A stretch of DNA of 64,000 nucleotides. Source: Incurvaria masculella. Lineage: Eukaryota; Arthropoda; Insecta; Lepidoptera; Incurvariidae. How positions within the stretch are numbered: the first letter of the stretch is position 1; the number at the start of each line of letters is the position of its first letter. The notes beneath the pieces are model-generated. The model made no database searches. It worked only from the letters and a program-made list of their open reading frames with translations, and was not told the DNA's origin. Shown one piece after another: positions 43,791-55,136 of this stretch. The stretch covers positions 17,546,001 through 17,610,000 of the forward strand of contig OX335657.1 of assembly GCA_946894095.1 (NCBI GenBank), written 5' to 3'. The position numbers and the translations under genes are program-made.

Positions 43791-43925
43791 GATTCTGGAT
43801 AGGTACTATTATTTATTCCGGGTGCTCCCCATTTCGAGAACCCGCTTCCTCTTTAGTTACTATTATTGACACTGCTCATTCGCTCATCTATGAAAACTTG
43901 AATTAAACTGCGGGCTTCCGGAGTT

Positions 43926-44096
43926 TATTGTTTATTGTTTATTCATCATCCATAGATAGTACACTGCACTCGGATTTGTCATATTGTATCATTTTATCAT
44001 TAGCCAGTTCGGCAATACCAGTGAAGAAGAACTGGCAAGAAACTCCGCTGGTTTTTTTTTCAACGTCCACTTAGTCTAAGTTTAATAACATAATAT
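43926..44096 (-). repeat. Retroelement tail, partial
   Basis: TTTATTCATCATCCATAG, CTGCACTCGGATTTGTC and GAAGAAGAACTGG blocks as at 22856, ending after TCCACTTAGTCTAAG. Confidence 0.6.
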
Positions 44097-44224
44097 ACGA
44101 ATAAGATTCCTTTAAGAGATTCTGACCAAAACTTACAATTCAATGCTTTACTACAGTTCGGGTGTACAGAGCCCTCGTCATTTTTAATACGAAATTGTAT
44201 CAATTCAATATTAATTTGTTATAT

Positions 44225-44475
44225 TATTCCGGAGTGATGACCTTTTTTTTGCTCATTCGAAATATTCCGTGAAAACTTAAATCCAATGTAAGACTTGCGG
44301 ACATTTCAGTTTCGGAAAAGCCATTCCGGAGTGAAATTAAAGCAACTCATGGGTGGAAATATAAACATTCCGGAATCAAATTATAACCACTCCGAGGTTC
44401 AAATATAGCCATTCCGGAGTGGAAATAATAACCATTCCAGATTTTTTTGTGCTCTCGCATTCCGGAGGTGTGGAT
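44225..44475. repeat. Degenerate ~30-bp repeat around CATTCCGGAGTG
   Basis: CATTCCGGAGTG or close variants recur about nine times (for example ~44225, 44322, 44366, 44391, 44409, 44431, 44457), usually followed by GAAAT-ATA. Arms of several copies are themselves palindromic (TCCGGA). Confidence 0.6.
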
Positions 44476-44632
44476 TAGGAATAGGAATTCATTCTTTTTT
44501 GGAGCCGGAATGACCCATCTCCAATAGGAAGGCCATTACGGTACAAAGTTACGTAAAAATGGCTACATAAATCTAAATATAAAAATAATCAAGAGTATAT
44601 TACAAATACGATTACACACGTTGTTTTGCGTT

Positions 44633-45317
44633 AAAAAAACCGGCTAAGTGCGAGTCGTACTCACACACGAAGGGTTCCGTAACATCTTAAAAGATTTAAC
44701 ACCAAAATATCACGTTTTTAGGGTTCCGTACCCAAAGGGTGAAAACGGTACCCTATTACTAAGCCTCCGCTGTCCGCCCGTCCGTCCGTCCGTCCGTCCG
44801 TCCGTCCGTCCGTCCGTCCGTCCGTCCGTCCGTCCGTCTGTCCGTCCGTCTGTCCGTCCGTCCGTCCGTCCGTCTGTCCGTCTGTCACAGGGCTGTATCT
44901 CAGTAACCGTAACAGAAAGACAGCTGAAATTTTCACAGAGTGTGTATTTATTTTGCCGCTATAACAACAAATAGGTAAGATTAAGAAATAATTAAAATTA
45001 AAGGGGGTCCCCATACAAAAAACGTGATTTTTTTGTATACATTTTTTTACGATGGTACGGAACCCTTCGTGTGCGAGTCCGACTCGCACTTGGCCGGTTT
45101 TATTTGTATGGAGGCCCGCTTTATTTTGTATTGTATCGATATTTAACCTATTTGTTGTTATAGCGGCAAAATAAATATACACTCTGTGAAAATTTCAGCT
45201 GCCTACCTATTACGGTTCATGAGATACAGCCTTGTGACAGACGGACGGACGGACGGACAGCGGAGGCTTAGTATTAGGGTTCCGTTGGCACCCTTTGGGT
45301 ACGGAACCCTAAAAATA
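44633..45317 (-). repeat. GTCC-core repeat, minus copy split by another copy
   Basis: 44633-44714 (AAAACCGGCTAAGTGCGAG to TATCACG) and 45102-45317 (TTTGTATGG to GGAACCCTAAAAA) together make one reverse copy. It breaks in its ACGTTTTTTGTATGG block, where a plus-strand copy has entered. Confidence 0.8.
44715..45101 (+). repeat. GTCC-core repeat inserted inside a sister copy
   Basis: Full plus copy with a greatly expanded (GTCC)n of roughly 30 units at 44770-44886, giving an illusory Arg-Pro-Ser-Val repeat frame. Both outer ends are intact. Confidence 0.85.
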
Positions 45318-45608
45318 TCATGATCGGTTGTGCCGTTTAGGAGGAGAAGAAAATAACGAACACTCGCACACCGGTATATTCCGAAGATTTCCAAAAATAA
45401 ATAAATTGAATCGCGCCAGCTACTACCACCGAACTCTATACATGAAAACATGAAAGATATGGCTGATCAAAGTGATTTCGCCCCGAGTATGAACTAAATC
45501 CGTTTTTCGTGCACTTAAATGACAACTAACTGGTTTTGCTTTTGATGGGTATAAACGAATACAAAGTATCTGATCTTGGGAACTCGATTTACTGAAACAC
45601 TTTTATGG

Positions 45609-45855
45609 ACAGGGGGCCATTCAGGTAAGAGTGAGTTCGAGTTCGGGAGTGAGTTACCCTAAAAATTGCTGGGAAATATATTATTATTTAAATAACGGAA
45701 CCGTTATTTATACTTCCAACGTATTTACGGGACAGACCAGATATTTACCTAACTGTTATGATGTTCAGAAAGTGTGAAAACATTAACTATTTAAAAAAGT
45801 GAGTTGATATTTAGTGACGAATTCGAACTTACTCTTACCCTGAATGGACCCCCTG
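45609..45855. mobile_element. Inverted-repeat element, 247 bp
   Basis: GGGGCCATTCAGGTAAGAGT at the left and ACTCTTACCCTGAATGGACC at the right are inverted copies. The centre is AT-rich with TGGGAAATATATTATTATT, also found at 58403, where a decayed relative may lie. Confidence 0.75.
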
Positions 45856-45892
45856 ATCCTGCCACCGAGAAAGGAAATACAGGAATAGTGAC

Positions 45893-46375
45893 CGAAACTC
45901 ATCCGCACAGAGGCAGTTTTACTGATAAGACATACATTGTGATCAGGAGGATGCAACTAGTCCACATAGCAAGTAGATTTACAAAAAATTCAAAACGACT
46001 TATAACTGAAAGTAAATTACGAACGCTGTAGAAAAAAATAATTAAAAAAGGGGTTTATCATCTTCATGAAACAAGCTAGGCTTGATGACTAAGATTTTTT
46101 TGATATTTCAGCCTCATCTTTTAGTAATCCACGTCCAAACTTATTCCATAAAACGCGCAAAAGATTCGAACTTTCCGACCTTATAACTTAGAAACCAAAC
46201 ACAATTTTTCAAAGCTAATCGTCATCGGGCATCTAGTTCGATCATGTAAAGCTGGTTTGAGTATAACTTGGGATCTCTGACATGGATGCGCATGATCTTC
46301 TTTCCACGTTTGTATGGGGGTTCGAGTGGGACTTTCTCCTGCCAAAGGGAACCTTTTGTTCGCGAAACGCCGCAT
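45893..46375 (+). repeat. ~0.5-kb dispersed element, copy 3
   Basis: Blocks AGGAGGATGCAAC, ACGACTTATAACTGAAAGTAAA and AAAACGCGCAAAAG match the family at 35267 and 41967 and continue to its far end at 46375. Confidence 0.6.
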
Positions 46376-46381
46376 TTTAGC

Positions 46382-46675
46382 TTTTTAGGGTTCCGTACCC
46401 AAAGGGTGCCAACGGACCCCTATTACTAAGGCTCCGCTGTCCGTCCGTCCGTCCGTCTGTCACAGGGCTGTATCTCATGAACCGTAATAGGTAGTTGCTC
46501 GTAAAATTTCACAGAGTGTGTATTTATTTTACCGCTATAACAACAAAAAGATAAAATTAAAAAAGATTAAAAATTAAAGGGGCCCCGGTACAAAAAACGT
46601 GATATTTTTTAAAATCTTGAACGATGGTACGGAACCCTTCGTGTGCGAGTCCGACTCGCACTTGGGCGGTTTTTT
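46382..46675 (+). repeat. GTCC-core dispersed repeat
   Basis: Full copy. It is followed directly by an (AATCAA)n tract at 46678-46700, which looks like the tail of a separate minus-strand retroelement. Confidence 0.78.
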
Positions 46676-47048
46676 GTCAAAAATCAAAATCAAAATCAAA
46701 TAATTTATTGCATATTTGCAGAGGTGTTAAATGAGGTAAATAAAAGCGAGTGCCATCTACAAATTGCCTGGGTAGGCGTACAATAGCACGTAGCTCTCAA
46801 TAAGAGAGCAGTGCAATCACTATATTAGCTGTATGTAAATTTAAATAAATTAACCTCTTTTAACGTTTTCTTATCTAATTGAGCCATTTATATTATTAAA
46901 AAAAATCGTCTTGTACAGATGCAGGGTAAACTACGAGAAAGGGGGGGGGGGATAGAGTCGGCCGAATTATTAACGCGGGCAGAGCTCTGGGCACATGAAC
47001 GAATGTATGGACGAAAGAACACAGTGCTAACTAATGCGTGCACGCATT

Positions 47049-47357
47049 TCAGCCTCGCCTCGCTATCCTAGTGGCGCGAAGTCTCGCCTTTCGGTATTCG
47101 AGGGTAAGAAACTGCGGGTGCCGTCGGGTTCTGGATGGGTGACCGTATTAGAGCGTTCAGATTTCTCGTCCAACTGTAGGTCCGCTTCCTTACACAGTAG
47201 GTGGTAGGGATGATTCCGGTTGGCATTGAATGACATATGGTCGTAGCGGCAACCGCCCCTGTTTCCCGTCGCAATGTAGCCGTGTAATATCTGGAAGGTC
47301 CGGGCATGGCAACTGGTTCCCATTTCGTGTTTCGGTGAGTATCAGCTAACCATGTCC
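47049..47357 (+). mobile_element. SINE with diverged 5S-type head
   Basis: TCAGCCTCGCCTCGC start, GGGTTCTGGATGGGTGACC, then the shared body to CCATGTCCGG; several internal deletions. Confidence 0.7.
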
Positions 47358-47365
47358 GGAGCCGG

Positions 47366-47703
47366 TAGTCTCAGTTCTCACCTAAATTGGCGTTTACGTA
47401 ACTTCGAAGTTCCGTAAAAACGTCAAACTCCATACAAATTTTGACTAGATATTCTGTGGTTTTACTTCTTCGAACTGTCAAAGTCAAACTCGGACTTCCG
47501 ATTTGTATGAAAACGCGGAGTACTCGTAAACGGCAACGTCGACGTATTTACGGCAACGTTGAGTAAGCTGTCAAATCAAACTCGGACTCGCAAATTTTAG
47601 TTCGCTTAACGCCCACTGCGCGCGCTCTTCAATTTCTCCATACATTTGAAAAAGCCAGTCGATCGGTTTGCCGTAAACGCCAATTTAGGTGACAACTGAG
47701 ACT
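47366..47703. mobile_element. Inverted-repeat element (AGTCTCAG ends), copy 3
   Basis: Intact reverse copy of 30179-30515 with ends TAGTCTCAGTTCTCACC and GGTGACAACTGAGACT, arising next to a SINE end. Confidence 0.85.
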
Positions 47704-48079
47704 TCGGGTACAGTTCCATATTCCTTCTCAAATGTCAAGAGCACCCGAACCACTAAGGAAATGATATGAGTCGAACTTAAAGTATCACATTGACCGTGGT
47801 TACGGCCGCTTACCCGGTGCGTGTACTTGCGCCATGTAATGATGATGACGCTCGGGCGGCGGGTACACACTGGAGGAACGGACGAACGAGCGAGCGAACG
47901 AACTTTGATGAGAACAGTGTGCGCTGAGTAGGAAGTAAAGCGTCGATGTAAAAACCGGACAAGTTCCGTACCAACGGTGAACTTTAGATAACATGATCAT
48001 GCACTTGGAGCAACCTCCAGCCAGAAGTTCTCCCACAGCGGTGCAAGCCACAAAAAAACGAAAGGTTCATACGGTAGTC

Positions 48080-48224
48080 TTAGCCCCGGTTTCACGAAGA
48101 GACGGCCGTGTTAATCAATGTTAAAACACGTCACTTTTAGTGAACCGCATGGAGTTCCTTCCATACTGTCCATACAAAGTGACGTGTGATTTTGATTTTT
48201 TGTCCTTTCGTGCACTCGGCCCTT
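48080..48224. mobile_element. Small element, copy 3 (family of 28704)
   Basis: TTAGCCCCGGTTTCACG to CGTGCACTCGGCCCTTA with ACACGTCACTTTTAGTG inside; a 20-base deletion relative to the copy at 35925. Confidence 0.65.
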
Positions 48225-49900
48225 ATTCATTATTTATTGTTCAGATTTATGTCAAACTATTATACTCTTTATTTTTCTGTAGGTGATTGGATAGTGTTAT
48301 ATTATTTTAACTATAAGATAAAAATGCATTTGTATTTTGACTCGCGGCAAAGTTTCTTGTCGGTTCTTTTTCTTTCGTGGTAATCGAACCGTTGACTAAA
48401 TTAAACATAATAAAGAAAAGTAAAATAAACATTAATAACGAAATAAAACGCCGTGTCCACAACCATGTTGTCAAAAATCTTATCGAAAGTAAAACAATAA
48501 TAATGACTTGGCTAATCTTAATTATAAAAGCACCTTGTAGGTCGTCACTTGTTTTATATTAAAAATCCAATTCATGAGTGTTTATTAAATTACATAAAAT
48601 TAAGTAAACTGATGACAATGAATATCCGGAATGTTTGTGACTAGCTATGGAAGTTCATCTGCCTGCTCTGACAAAAGTTTATTTGATTCCAAATTTATCC
48701 ACCTGCGGAATGGAAACTACAAACAGGCCTGCGGTTGTTAATTTGTTCTATTGCACCTTTTTGTGCAACGGTGTGATTTTTCCTCTTTTCAGTTGGTTTG
48801 GAAATGCAGCAGACCCCAAGCAGACATTTGTCAAATGTTTAAAAAAAAGTTCGAGTTATGTTAAAGATTGTTTAAAAGGCAAGTTGACACGCGGTAAAAA
48901 TCTAAGGATGATTTTGATTTGCTTTTCTTTGATTTGGTTCTATTTTTTAACAGATTGGTGAAAGGCAGCTAAGTTCAGGAAATGTCTGTCCCGAAATGTC
49001 GCTGTAGGCACGAATTCCATAGCCGCAGCTGGATTAACATTAAAGTTAGAAAACTTTTTGTGAGGGAGATCCAGAAATCACCGAACTTATCAATTCCAGG
49101 GGATATATTTCCGCGACGATTTGTTTCTGGCTTTGTAATATCCCAATTTTTATGAATATATTAGTATATTTTTAGGTGTGCTTATTTTTGTTTGCTCTGC
49201 AATCTAAAACTACAAAAAAATAAAGAATCTAGGTAGTTCCTGGAGAAATTGAAAATTGTGTGGAGCTATAAGTTGAAAGTGTAATCCAGATCGGTCTGCA
49301 AGATTTAGGTTCTGGAAAACTACAATGCATGTTAATAATACAAAATTACAACACCATCAAATAATCTGTGATATTTTGAGCATACTGTTTTTTTAATAAG
49401 TTATACCATTTTTAACTCGTAAAATTTTGATCAATCATAGATTCGTGATTATTCAGTGATTTTGCAAAGCTGCAAGTAGTTAAAAAATAAAACCTGAAAT
49501 ACTTCCCTATGGAGGTGTAACAAAATTCTGATTTTATTGGTAAATATGTTTTGTTCAAATCATAAAGTGTAATGTAATTCTTTTAAATATTATCACAACT
49601 TGGGTGGTTTCAAAGGATTTGCGCTATTTAAATGGCACCCGGCGCTCGCGCGCTCGCAGCGTGTGAACTCGGCTTGATCACATTTGTGGGTCAGTATAAC
49701 TGGCGGAACGAGAGGTTTCGTGCCGGTTGGCCCGGTCTGATCCCACCTGACCGTGGTACAGTTAACTAAAAAAAACCTCAACAATGATGTCGTATCGTGG
49801 GGGTCGACGAACTCTCAATTCCATTAGGCGATGACGGAACTTGTGACGCGGACTTGATTACATTTATTGGAATTATCATTGAAATCAATGGTAGTTATAG
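48225..49900. other. Unassigned AT-rich stretch
   Basis: No gene recognised. A 104-codon open frame at 48647-48961 has no domain, and its hydrophobic character alone is not enough to call it. Confidence 0.35.
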
Positions 49901-49901
49901 A

Positions 49902-50423
49902 TTTTTTTTTAATTTCATTAAATTCATTATATTTAGTGCAATAACTTATCAACAAAATCAACAAAGAAATTAAAAACTAAAATATTATACATTATCCTAT
50001 AAATTAAACTATTCCTAAAATTACACACATTTATAACAAATAATAAATTTCAGCCATATCGCTGCCAGGCGGCAGGGTGCCCAAAAGACTGGCCGCATTC
50101 CCTCTCTGGATAGCTAGGCTCAACCTCTACCCGAGATACCAGCCAGCCCTCTGGTCACGCGATGATTCGATCAACCGCGACGACAAATCCTCAAACAGAG
50201 TTCTAGCATCCGGCCCCCATGAGCCTAACGTTTCGACACCAAACGGCACAAACATATAGCACTCACTGAGCATTGAATATTTGCGCCGTTTTAGTGCCTC
50301 CGCGCCTGCAGCCGCCGCGCCTGCTTCCAGGGAGGTTGCATCCATGTGAGAGGGCGCCACCGTATCTACACATGTTGCGTCCCATACTAAGCTTTTTCCA
50401 TTTTTCCACGGAATGAGCGTCAT
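49902..50423 (-). pseudogene. Retroelement-derived ORF fragment with frameshift
   Basis: The minus frame 50423-50127 encodes MTLIPWKNGKSLVWDATCVD and VPFGVETLGSWGPDA, a peptide widespread in insect genomes as the end of a non-LTR element ORF. It runs on past a frameshift near 50125 as AIQRGNAASLLGTLPPGSD. Poly-A follows at 49902-49911. The start is a truncation point, not a true start. Confidence 0.6.
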
Positions 50424-50529
50424 TCCGTGGAATTATCCGAGTAGATTATATTATAAATTATATTAATTTATATAATTGAATTAGTAGCTTTATTAGTTGT
50501 AAGTAACTTAAACTGAGGGTTGCTGTTTC

Positions 50530-50765
50530 TATTGTTCTTTGTTCTTTGCCTTAATCTGTTCTGCCAAGGAATTGTTTGGCAGTAGCATTTAGATCTAAGT
50601 ATGTATTTTATAATTGTGGACGGAAAAATATGTTATGTAAACCCGTGAAATTTCTTTGCGGGTTCTTCTTTACTGGGTTGATCGAATCCGCGGATCTTTG
50701 TGACGTAACTTGGTGTAGTTTGACTACCAAAAAGTTTAAATAAATGAAATGAAATGAAATGAAAT
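50530..50765 (+). repeat. Retroelement tail ending (GAAAT)n, copy 1
   Basis: Over 90% alike to 56243-56480 by eye, from ATTGTTCTTTGTTCTTTGCC to AAATAAATGAAATGAAATG. The pentamer end suggests target-primed insertion. Confidence 0.65.
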
Positions 50766-51425
50766 ACATAATATTTTTGCACAGGTACAGTTAGATAGTT
50801 AGTAACAGGGAGATGATTATTGGGTTTGGAATTTGGACCTTATTTTTGTTTTTGCCATGGCTAAATGGAACTGGATGGAGAATAAGTGCATCCGTATCAA
50901 ACTTGACGAGGTTTATATACATCCGACATCGGTTGTTCTGTTAATCTATACTAATAATAAATCTGTAAGGGGTGTTCATGGAGTAAGTTGCTTTGATTTC
51001 TAAGATACTTCGTTTGTAGACTTTACGTATGATACTAAAACTAAATTGACTATCATAAATAGAAATCAGTTCCGCTTACGCTAAGATGTGGCTGTCATAC
51101 AAACTGCAATCGACTGGAGGGGGGGGGGGGGGCGGAGGCGCTTACTTTTACTAATTGTACCGAAGTACGGCTTGGTATTTCCCACAACTTTAGGACTACT
51201 TGGCATTACGCTAAATCGCCAGAGGTGCGACCAATGGAATAAAATACTTCTTACTTGAGAACCAATTACTCGATTTCGATGCGGATTGTACCTACGTCTA
51301 GCCTGATTCTACTCAAAACTTATAGGCTACATAATATAACGCTTCATTACCAGAGGGGTGAGTAGAGAGTGTTAAATTTTTATAACTTGCGAACCAATTA
51401 CCCGATTTATATGCGTATTTTATTA
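50766..51425. other. Unassigned, with a G14 run
   Basis: A homopolymer of about 14 G occurs at 51119-51132. No gene recognised. Confidence 0.4.
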
Positions 51426-51560
51426 CCGTATAGCATCTCTGGGAGCAGTCAGGTTCGGGATGGGTTACCGTTTTCGATGTTGAGGCTGGCTGTGGGTTGG
51501 AGTCCACGCAAAACTAACCTACGTTACACGTTACTGACTTACTAGGTAAGCAATGTAGCA
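51426..51560 (+). mobile_element. SINE head-body scrap
   Basis: CAGGTTCGGGATGGGTTACC, GTTGAGGCTGGC and TCCACGCAAAACTAAC blocks of the 5S-headed SINE; both ends missing. Confidence 0.55.
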
Positions 51561-52330
51561 GTGCAAGTGCAGAAAGGTTCTGGCGGCAAATGCTTTTTTT
51601 TAAATAGCCACCAAATGTCAACGAAGCTCTAAATGGGAATTATTGGATGTTTCTCATTAATCATGCTATTTCGGCTCAAACGATCGTGATTAGGTAGATA
51701 GATAAATTGTCCTGGACCAGTTTGACCCTTATTTGGACCAGCCATGTAGGCTACTTTTTATCCATCAAATAATAATGCCGACAGTATCCCGAGCGGAGCC
51801 GGGTACCGCAGCTAGTAAAAAATAATAAAGTCGATTATTCACATTAGAAATTTCAAAGAAATTTGACGTCTAGATATAAGTAAAAACAGCATGTATGCAC
51901 AAACAAATAATTACATTTGCTTTTCGATTTCTACATTTAGTCAAAAAGGTTCGGAAATTGATACCTTTTCAACTGTTTATTTTGTATGGAAAAACGAAAC
52001 ATGCATTAACAAAAATAGATTGATCGCTAGACAAGAAATCACATATTGTAATAACGCAACGTGTTATCGTTAGACTTGGTAATTTACTTGGGGTGCCTTG
52101 TCAAACTTTGCGATTTGGCTAGTAGGTACCAGGCGTGAGTTAGTGTGTGCATCACAGCAATACGTGGCTCTAGTACTTCTTCTGGAAGTTTCAACAAATG
52201 TAGAACGTTCTGTTTGATAGGAATTCCTTTCTAGAGTTGGAAGTTGTTTGAGTTCACTTTGAGTTGGTACGTTTTAGGATATGCAGAGTGCAGTGTACTG
52301 TCTACGGATGATGAATAAACAATACAATAC
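51561..52330. other. Unassigned, with two retroelement scraps
   Basis: 51778-51820 (CCGAGCGGAGCCGGGTACCG) looks like a scrap of a common lepidopteran retroelement. 52275-52325 is the tail block GTACTGTCTACGGATGATG with AATAAACAATACAATAC. Confidence 0.4.
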
Positions 52331-52600
52331 ACAAAAAAATCAGGGTTTTTGTATGAGTCCCCCTTCTATTTTTATATATTTTTTGTTTAACCTATTTGCT
52401 GTAATAGCGGCAAAATAAATACACACTCTGTAAAAAAATAAGCTGCCTACCTATTACGGTTCATGAGATACAGCCCTGTGATAGACGGACGGACGGACGG
52501 AGAGCGGAGGCTTAGTTCTGTTTTCACCCTTTGGGTACGGAACCCTAAAAAATGGAACCCTTCATGTGCGACTCCGCCACGCACTTGGCCGGTATTTTTG
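52331..52600 (-). repeat. GTCC-core repeat, truncated, fused to an inverse end fragment
   Basis: 52331-52552 is a minus copy that lacks its CCGGCCAAGTGCGAG end. 52553-52600 is that missing end in the opposite orientation (TGGAACCCTTCATGTGCG to CTTGGCCGG), which suggests an inversion or a second truncated insertion. Confidence 0.65.
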
Positions 52601-52604
52601 TAGT

Positions 52605-52761
52605 AAAGCGATAAACCCCGCCGGGCGCGCGGCGCCACCGTCGCGGCGTCGCCGGCCCGATGCGGCGCCCGGGCGGAGGCTGCGTCCGTCCATCTGGCTG
52701 GGTCCCGTTAGCCGACCCACTGACTGCCGACCGGCTTCGTAGCGGTAACCTGGCTCGCGCT

Positions 52762-52792
<31 letters not shown>

Positions 52793-52850
52793 GCCGCTTA
52801 CAATGCAACGGAGGCGACGCGTGGGTTCCGGCGCACACCTAGCCACCTAT
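52605..52850. other. GC-rich island with (CCG)n
   Basis: About 250 bases of very high GC and CpG content, with a pure (CCG) run at 52762-52787. No intact long frame or splice pair ties it to a gene. It could be a first exon or promoter of an unseen gene, or a foreign fragment. Confidence 0.45.
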
Positions 52851-52901
52851 ACACGTACGCATGCACATTTTTGTTTATTCTTTATTCACCATCCATAGGC
52901 C

Positions 52902-53288
52902 ATGTCAGCGTCAGTGGCCCAGTGGCGCGACACTTCGGCGATCGCTCTCCGAAATTAAGCAACGCTGGGTCCGGTCTGGTCTTGGATGGGTGACCATTCG
53001 ACCGTTGAGAGAGGCTGGCCGTGGTTCGGATTCCACGTTAAGCTGTAGGTCCCCTTCCTTAGTTACTAGGTGGTAGGGTTTATCCCGCCCGGGTTGGTAC
53101 CATCGCATTGGATGAACGATGGTCGAAGCGGCAATGAAAATTGTCCGTGTTTTCCATCCAGTTCAATGTAGCCGTGCAATATAAGGAAGGTCCTGGCATG
53201 GCACCTAGTTCCCATGTGGTGTGTTGGGCTAATACCATGACAGAACGTGTGGTATTAGCCATCCATGTCCAGTCACATAAAAAAAAAA
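52902..53288 (+). mobile_element. 5S rRNA-headed SINE, full length
   Basis: After TGTCAGCGTCAGTGG, the head CTCCGAAATTAAGCAACGCTG and TCTTGGATGGGTGACC follows the 5S rRNA internal promoter (boxes A and C) closely. The body shared with the tRNA-headed copies follows, then poly-A at 53279-53288. It is inserted in a retroelement tail (52870-52899 and 53289-53345). Confidence 0.88.
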
Positions 53289-53726
53289 GGCAGGACCGAG
53301 GGCAGGACACTGCACTCGGATTTCGCATATTGGATCATTAGCCAGTTCAACATTTCATATCATTTATTTAAACTTTTTGGTACTTAGTCAAACTACACTA
53401 TGGCTGAGATAAATAGTCGTAACAGAAACTAAGACTAACGAAAAGTAGTACTTTGTGACGCCACTTTGACACATTTTGTATGGACCAAATATCAAAGCAA
53501 CACAATAAATAACGTCACGAAGAACTACATACTTTACGTTAGACTTGGATGTAAAAGTATGTGTTAAAATTTCATTTCATAAATTTAGTGTGTGCCATTG
53601 TCCGCGCGTAGTGAAAAAAATCGAGAAAATTAAAGTTATTGAAAGAATAAACCAGGCATTTATTATTTTAAACATTGCTACGAGCAGGAATTGATAACAG
53701 GCGGAAATTCCTAACCTAGCCCAACC

Positions 53727-54690
53727 CGGCGGGACTAACTCATTCGCGGGCACGGTACAAAACCGTTCTGTTGCGCTCTGGGACCTTCTCTGTTTCAAAG
53801 AAAAAAACAGGCTCCATGTCATCATGATGCAACATGTCCACAAAAAAAATAATTAAAAAATAATAATAACCGACTTCAAAGAAAAAGCACTAAAAAGTAA
53901 AAAATAATTTCCATTTTTGTAGTTACGATTTCTGTAATTTTTTGAGTCGGCGTCAGCCGGGCACGCGCTGCGCCAATCAAGAGAACCTAACCTAACCTAA
54001 CCTAACCTAACCTTGGCTGACACCGACTCAAAAAATAACAGAAATCGTAACTACAAACATGGAAATTATTTTTTAGTGCTTTTTCTTTGAAGTCGGTTAT
54101 TTTTTTTGTTATTTGTTTATTTTTAGTGAATCTCAAGTAACACTTACTAATTTGTACACGTCCTTCCCAATAAAAAAAAGAATCACCGAAATCGGTTGGC
54201 GTTATATTGAGTTATTCGTCCATTTGTCGTGCACATCTTAACACAAATTTAAGACTTATATGATTTTCTCATGGATATCATTGTCAGAACTTAACCAAAT
54301 TAAAATGGGACCACTTGGGAAGCACTAGCTATCATTTAAAAAAATAATTATCAAAATCGGTTCACCCAGGCAAAAGTTATGAAGTAACAAACATAAAAAA
54401 AACAAATAAAAAAAACCATACAGACGAATTGATAACTTCCTCCTTTTTTGAAGTCGGTTAATGAAGTCGGTTAAAAAGACATTGTGCATAGTGTATGATT
54501 TGGTAAGATTTACAAAAACTTTAATTACAAAACGACTTATAGCTAAAAGTAAACCACGACCGCTGTAGTCAAAAATCGAATAAAAACCAAATAGATTATA
54601 AATCTTGATTAAATAAGCTATGTCTGATGACTAATCTTTTTTAGATGTTCTCACTTTATCATTGCGTAATCCACGCAAGCGAAGACCCAA
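53727..54690 (+). repeat. ~0.5-kb dispersed element, copy 4, split
   Basis: 53727-53867 and 54473-54690 are the two halves of the element at 41967-42310. The foldback element 53868-54472 lies between ATGTCCACAAA and the AAAGACATTGTGCATAG that should follow it. Confidence 0.65.
53868..54472. mobile_element. Palindromic element with (CCTAA)n in its loop
   Basis: ACCGACTTCAAAGAAAAAGC at 53869 is mirrored by GCTTTTTCTTTGAAGTCGG at 54079-54098. The arms (about 90 bases) extend inward to GAGTCGGCGTCAGCC and GGCTGACACCGACTC. The loop at 53983-54013 is (CCTAA)n, six copies counting the partial. A third AAGTCGGTT end block closes the element at 54450-54472. Confidence 0.8.
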
Positions 54691-54756
54691 AGAAAGGACA
54701 ATGGCCATTCTTGGCCAAGACAAGCGGTTCCGACTTCTACGGGTCACTACACTACA

Positions 54757-55136
54757 CTATGGTTGAAAGAGGTAATGGCTGTGCACGGCGTGATGCTCGT
54801 GAACGGTGGGGACTGGCCTGCTCCAATTGGCAACATATTAGTTGGAGGGGATTGTCTTTGCAAATAAAATTATATTTGTCATGAACTGTTGCATACGGCA
54901 TGGATTGTAAATTTTGTGTATTCATGTGAATTTAGTGTTTTACCTATGTTTTTGTTAAAATAATTGACAAACACTTTTGTAAACGTAGACTAAGTGGACG
55001 TTGAAAAAAAAAACAGCGGAGTTTCTTTCCAGTTCTTCTTCGCTGTGTTTTGTTTTGCTGAACTGGCCAATGCTAAAATATGACAAATCCGAGTGCAGTG
55101 TACTGTCTATGGATGATGAATAAACAACACAATACT
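54757..55136 (+). repeat. Retroelement 3' tail, longest copy
   Basis: It runs from TTGAAAGAGGTAATGGCTG to GATGATGAATAAACAACAC, with AATAAA and an ACAATAC end. Inverse copies are at 22856, 43926 and 52870. 55140-55580 beyond it is unassigned. Confidence 0.6.

Noticed and set aside
44770..44886. Arg-Pro-Ser-Val repeat protein
   Set aside because: It is the (GTCC)n microsatellite of a dispersed repeat read in frame.
48647..48961. 104-codon hydrophobic frame
   Set aside because: No family features, no splice context and AT-rich codon use; kept as unassigned sequence.
52940..53020. Possible 5S rRNA gene
   Set aside because: The match covers only the internal-promoter half, and the sequence continues into a body repeated in many SINEs. 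It is a 5S-derived SINE.
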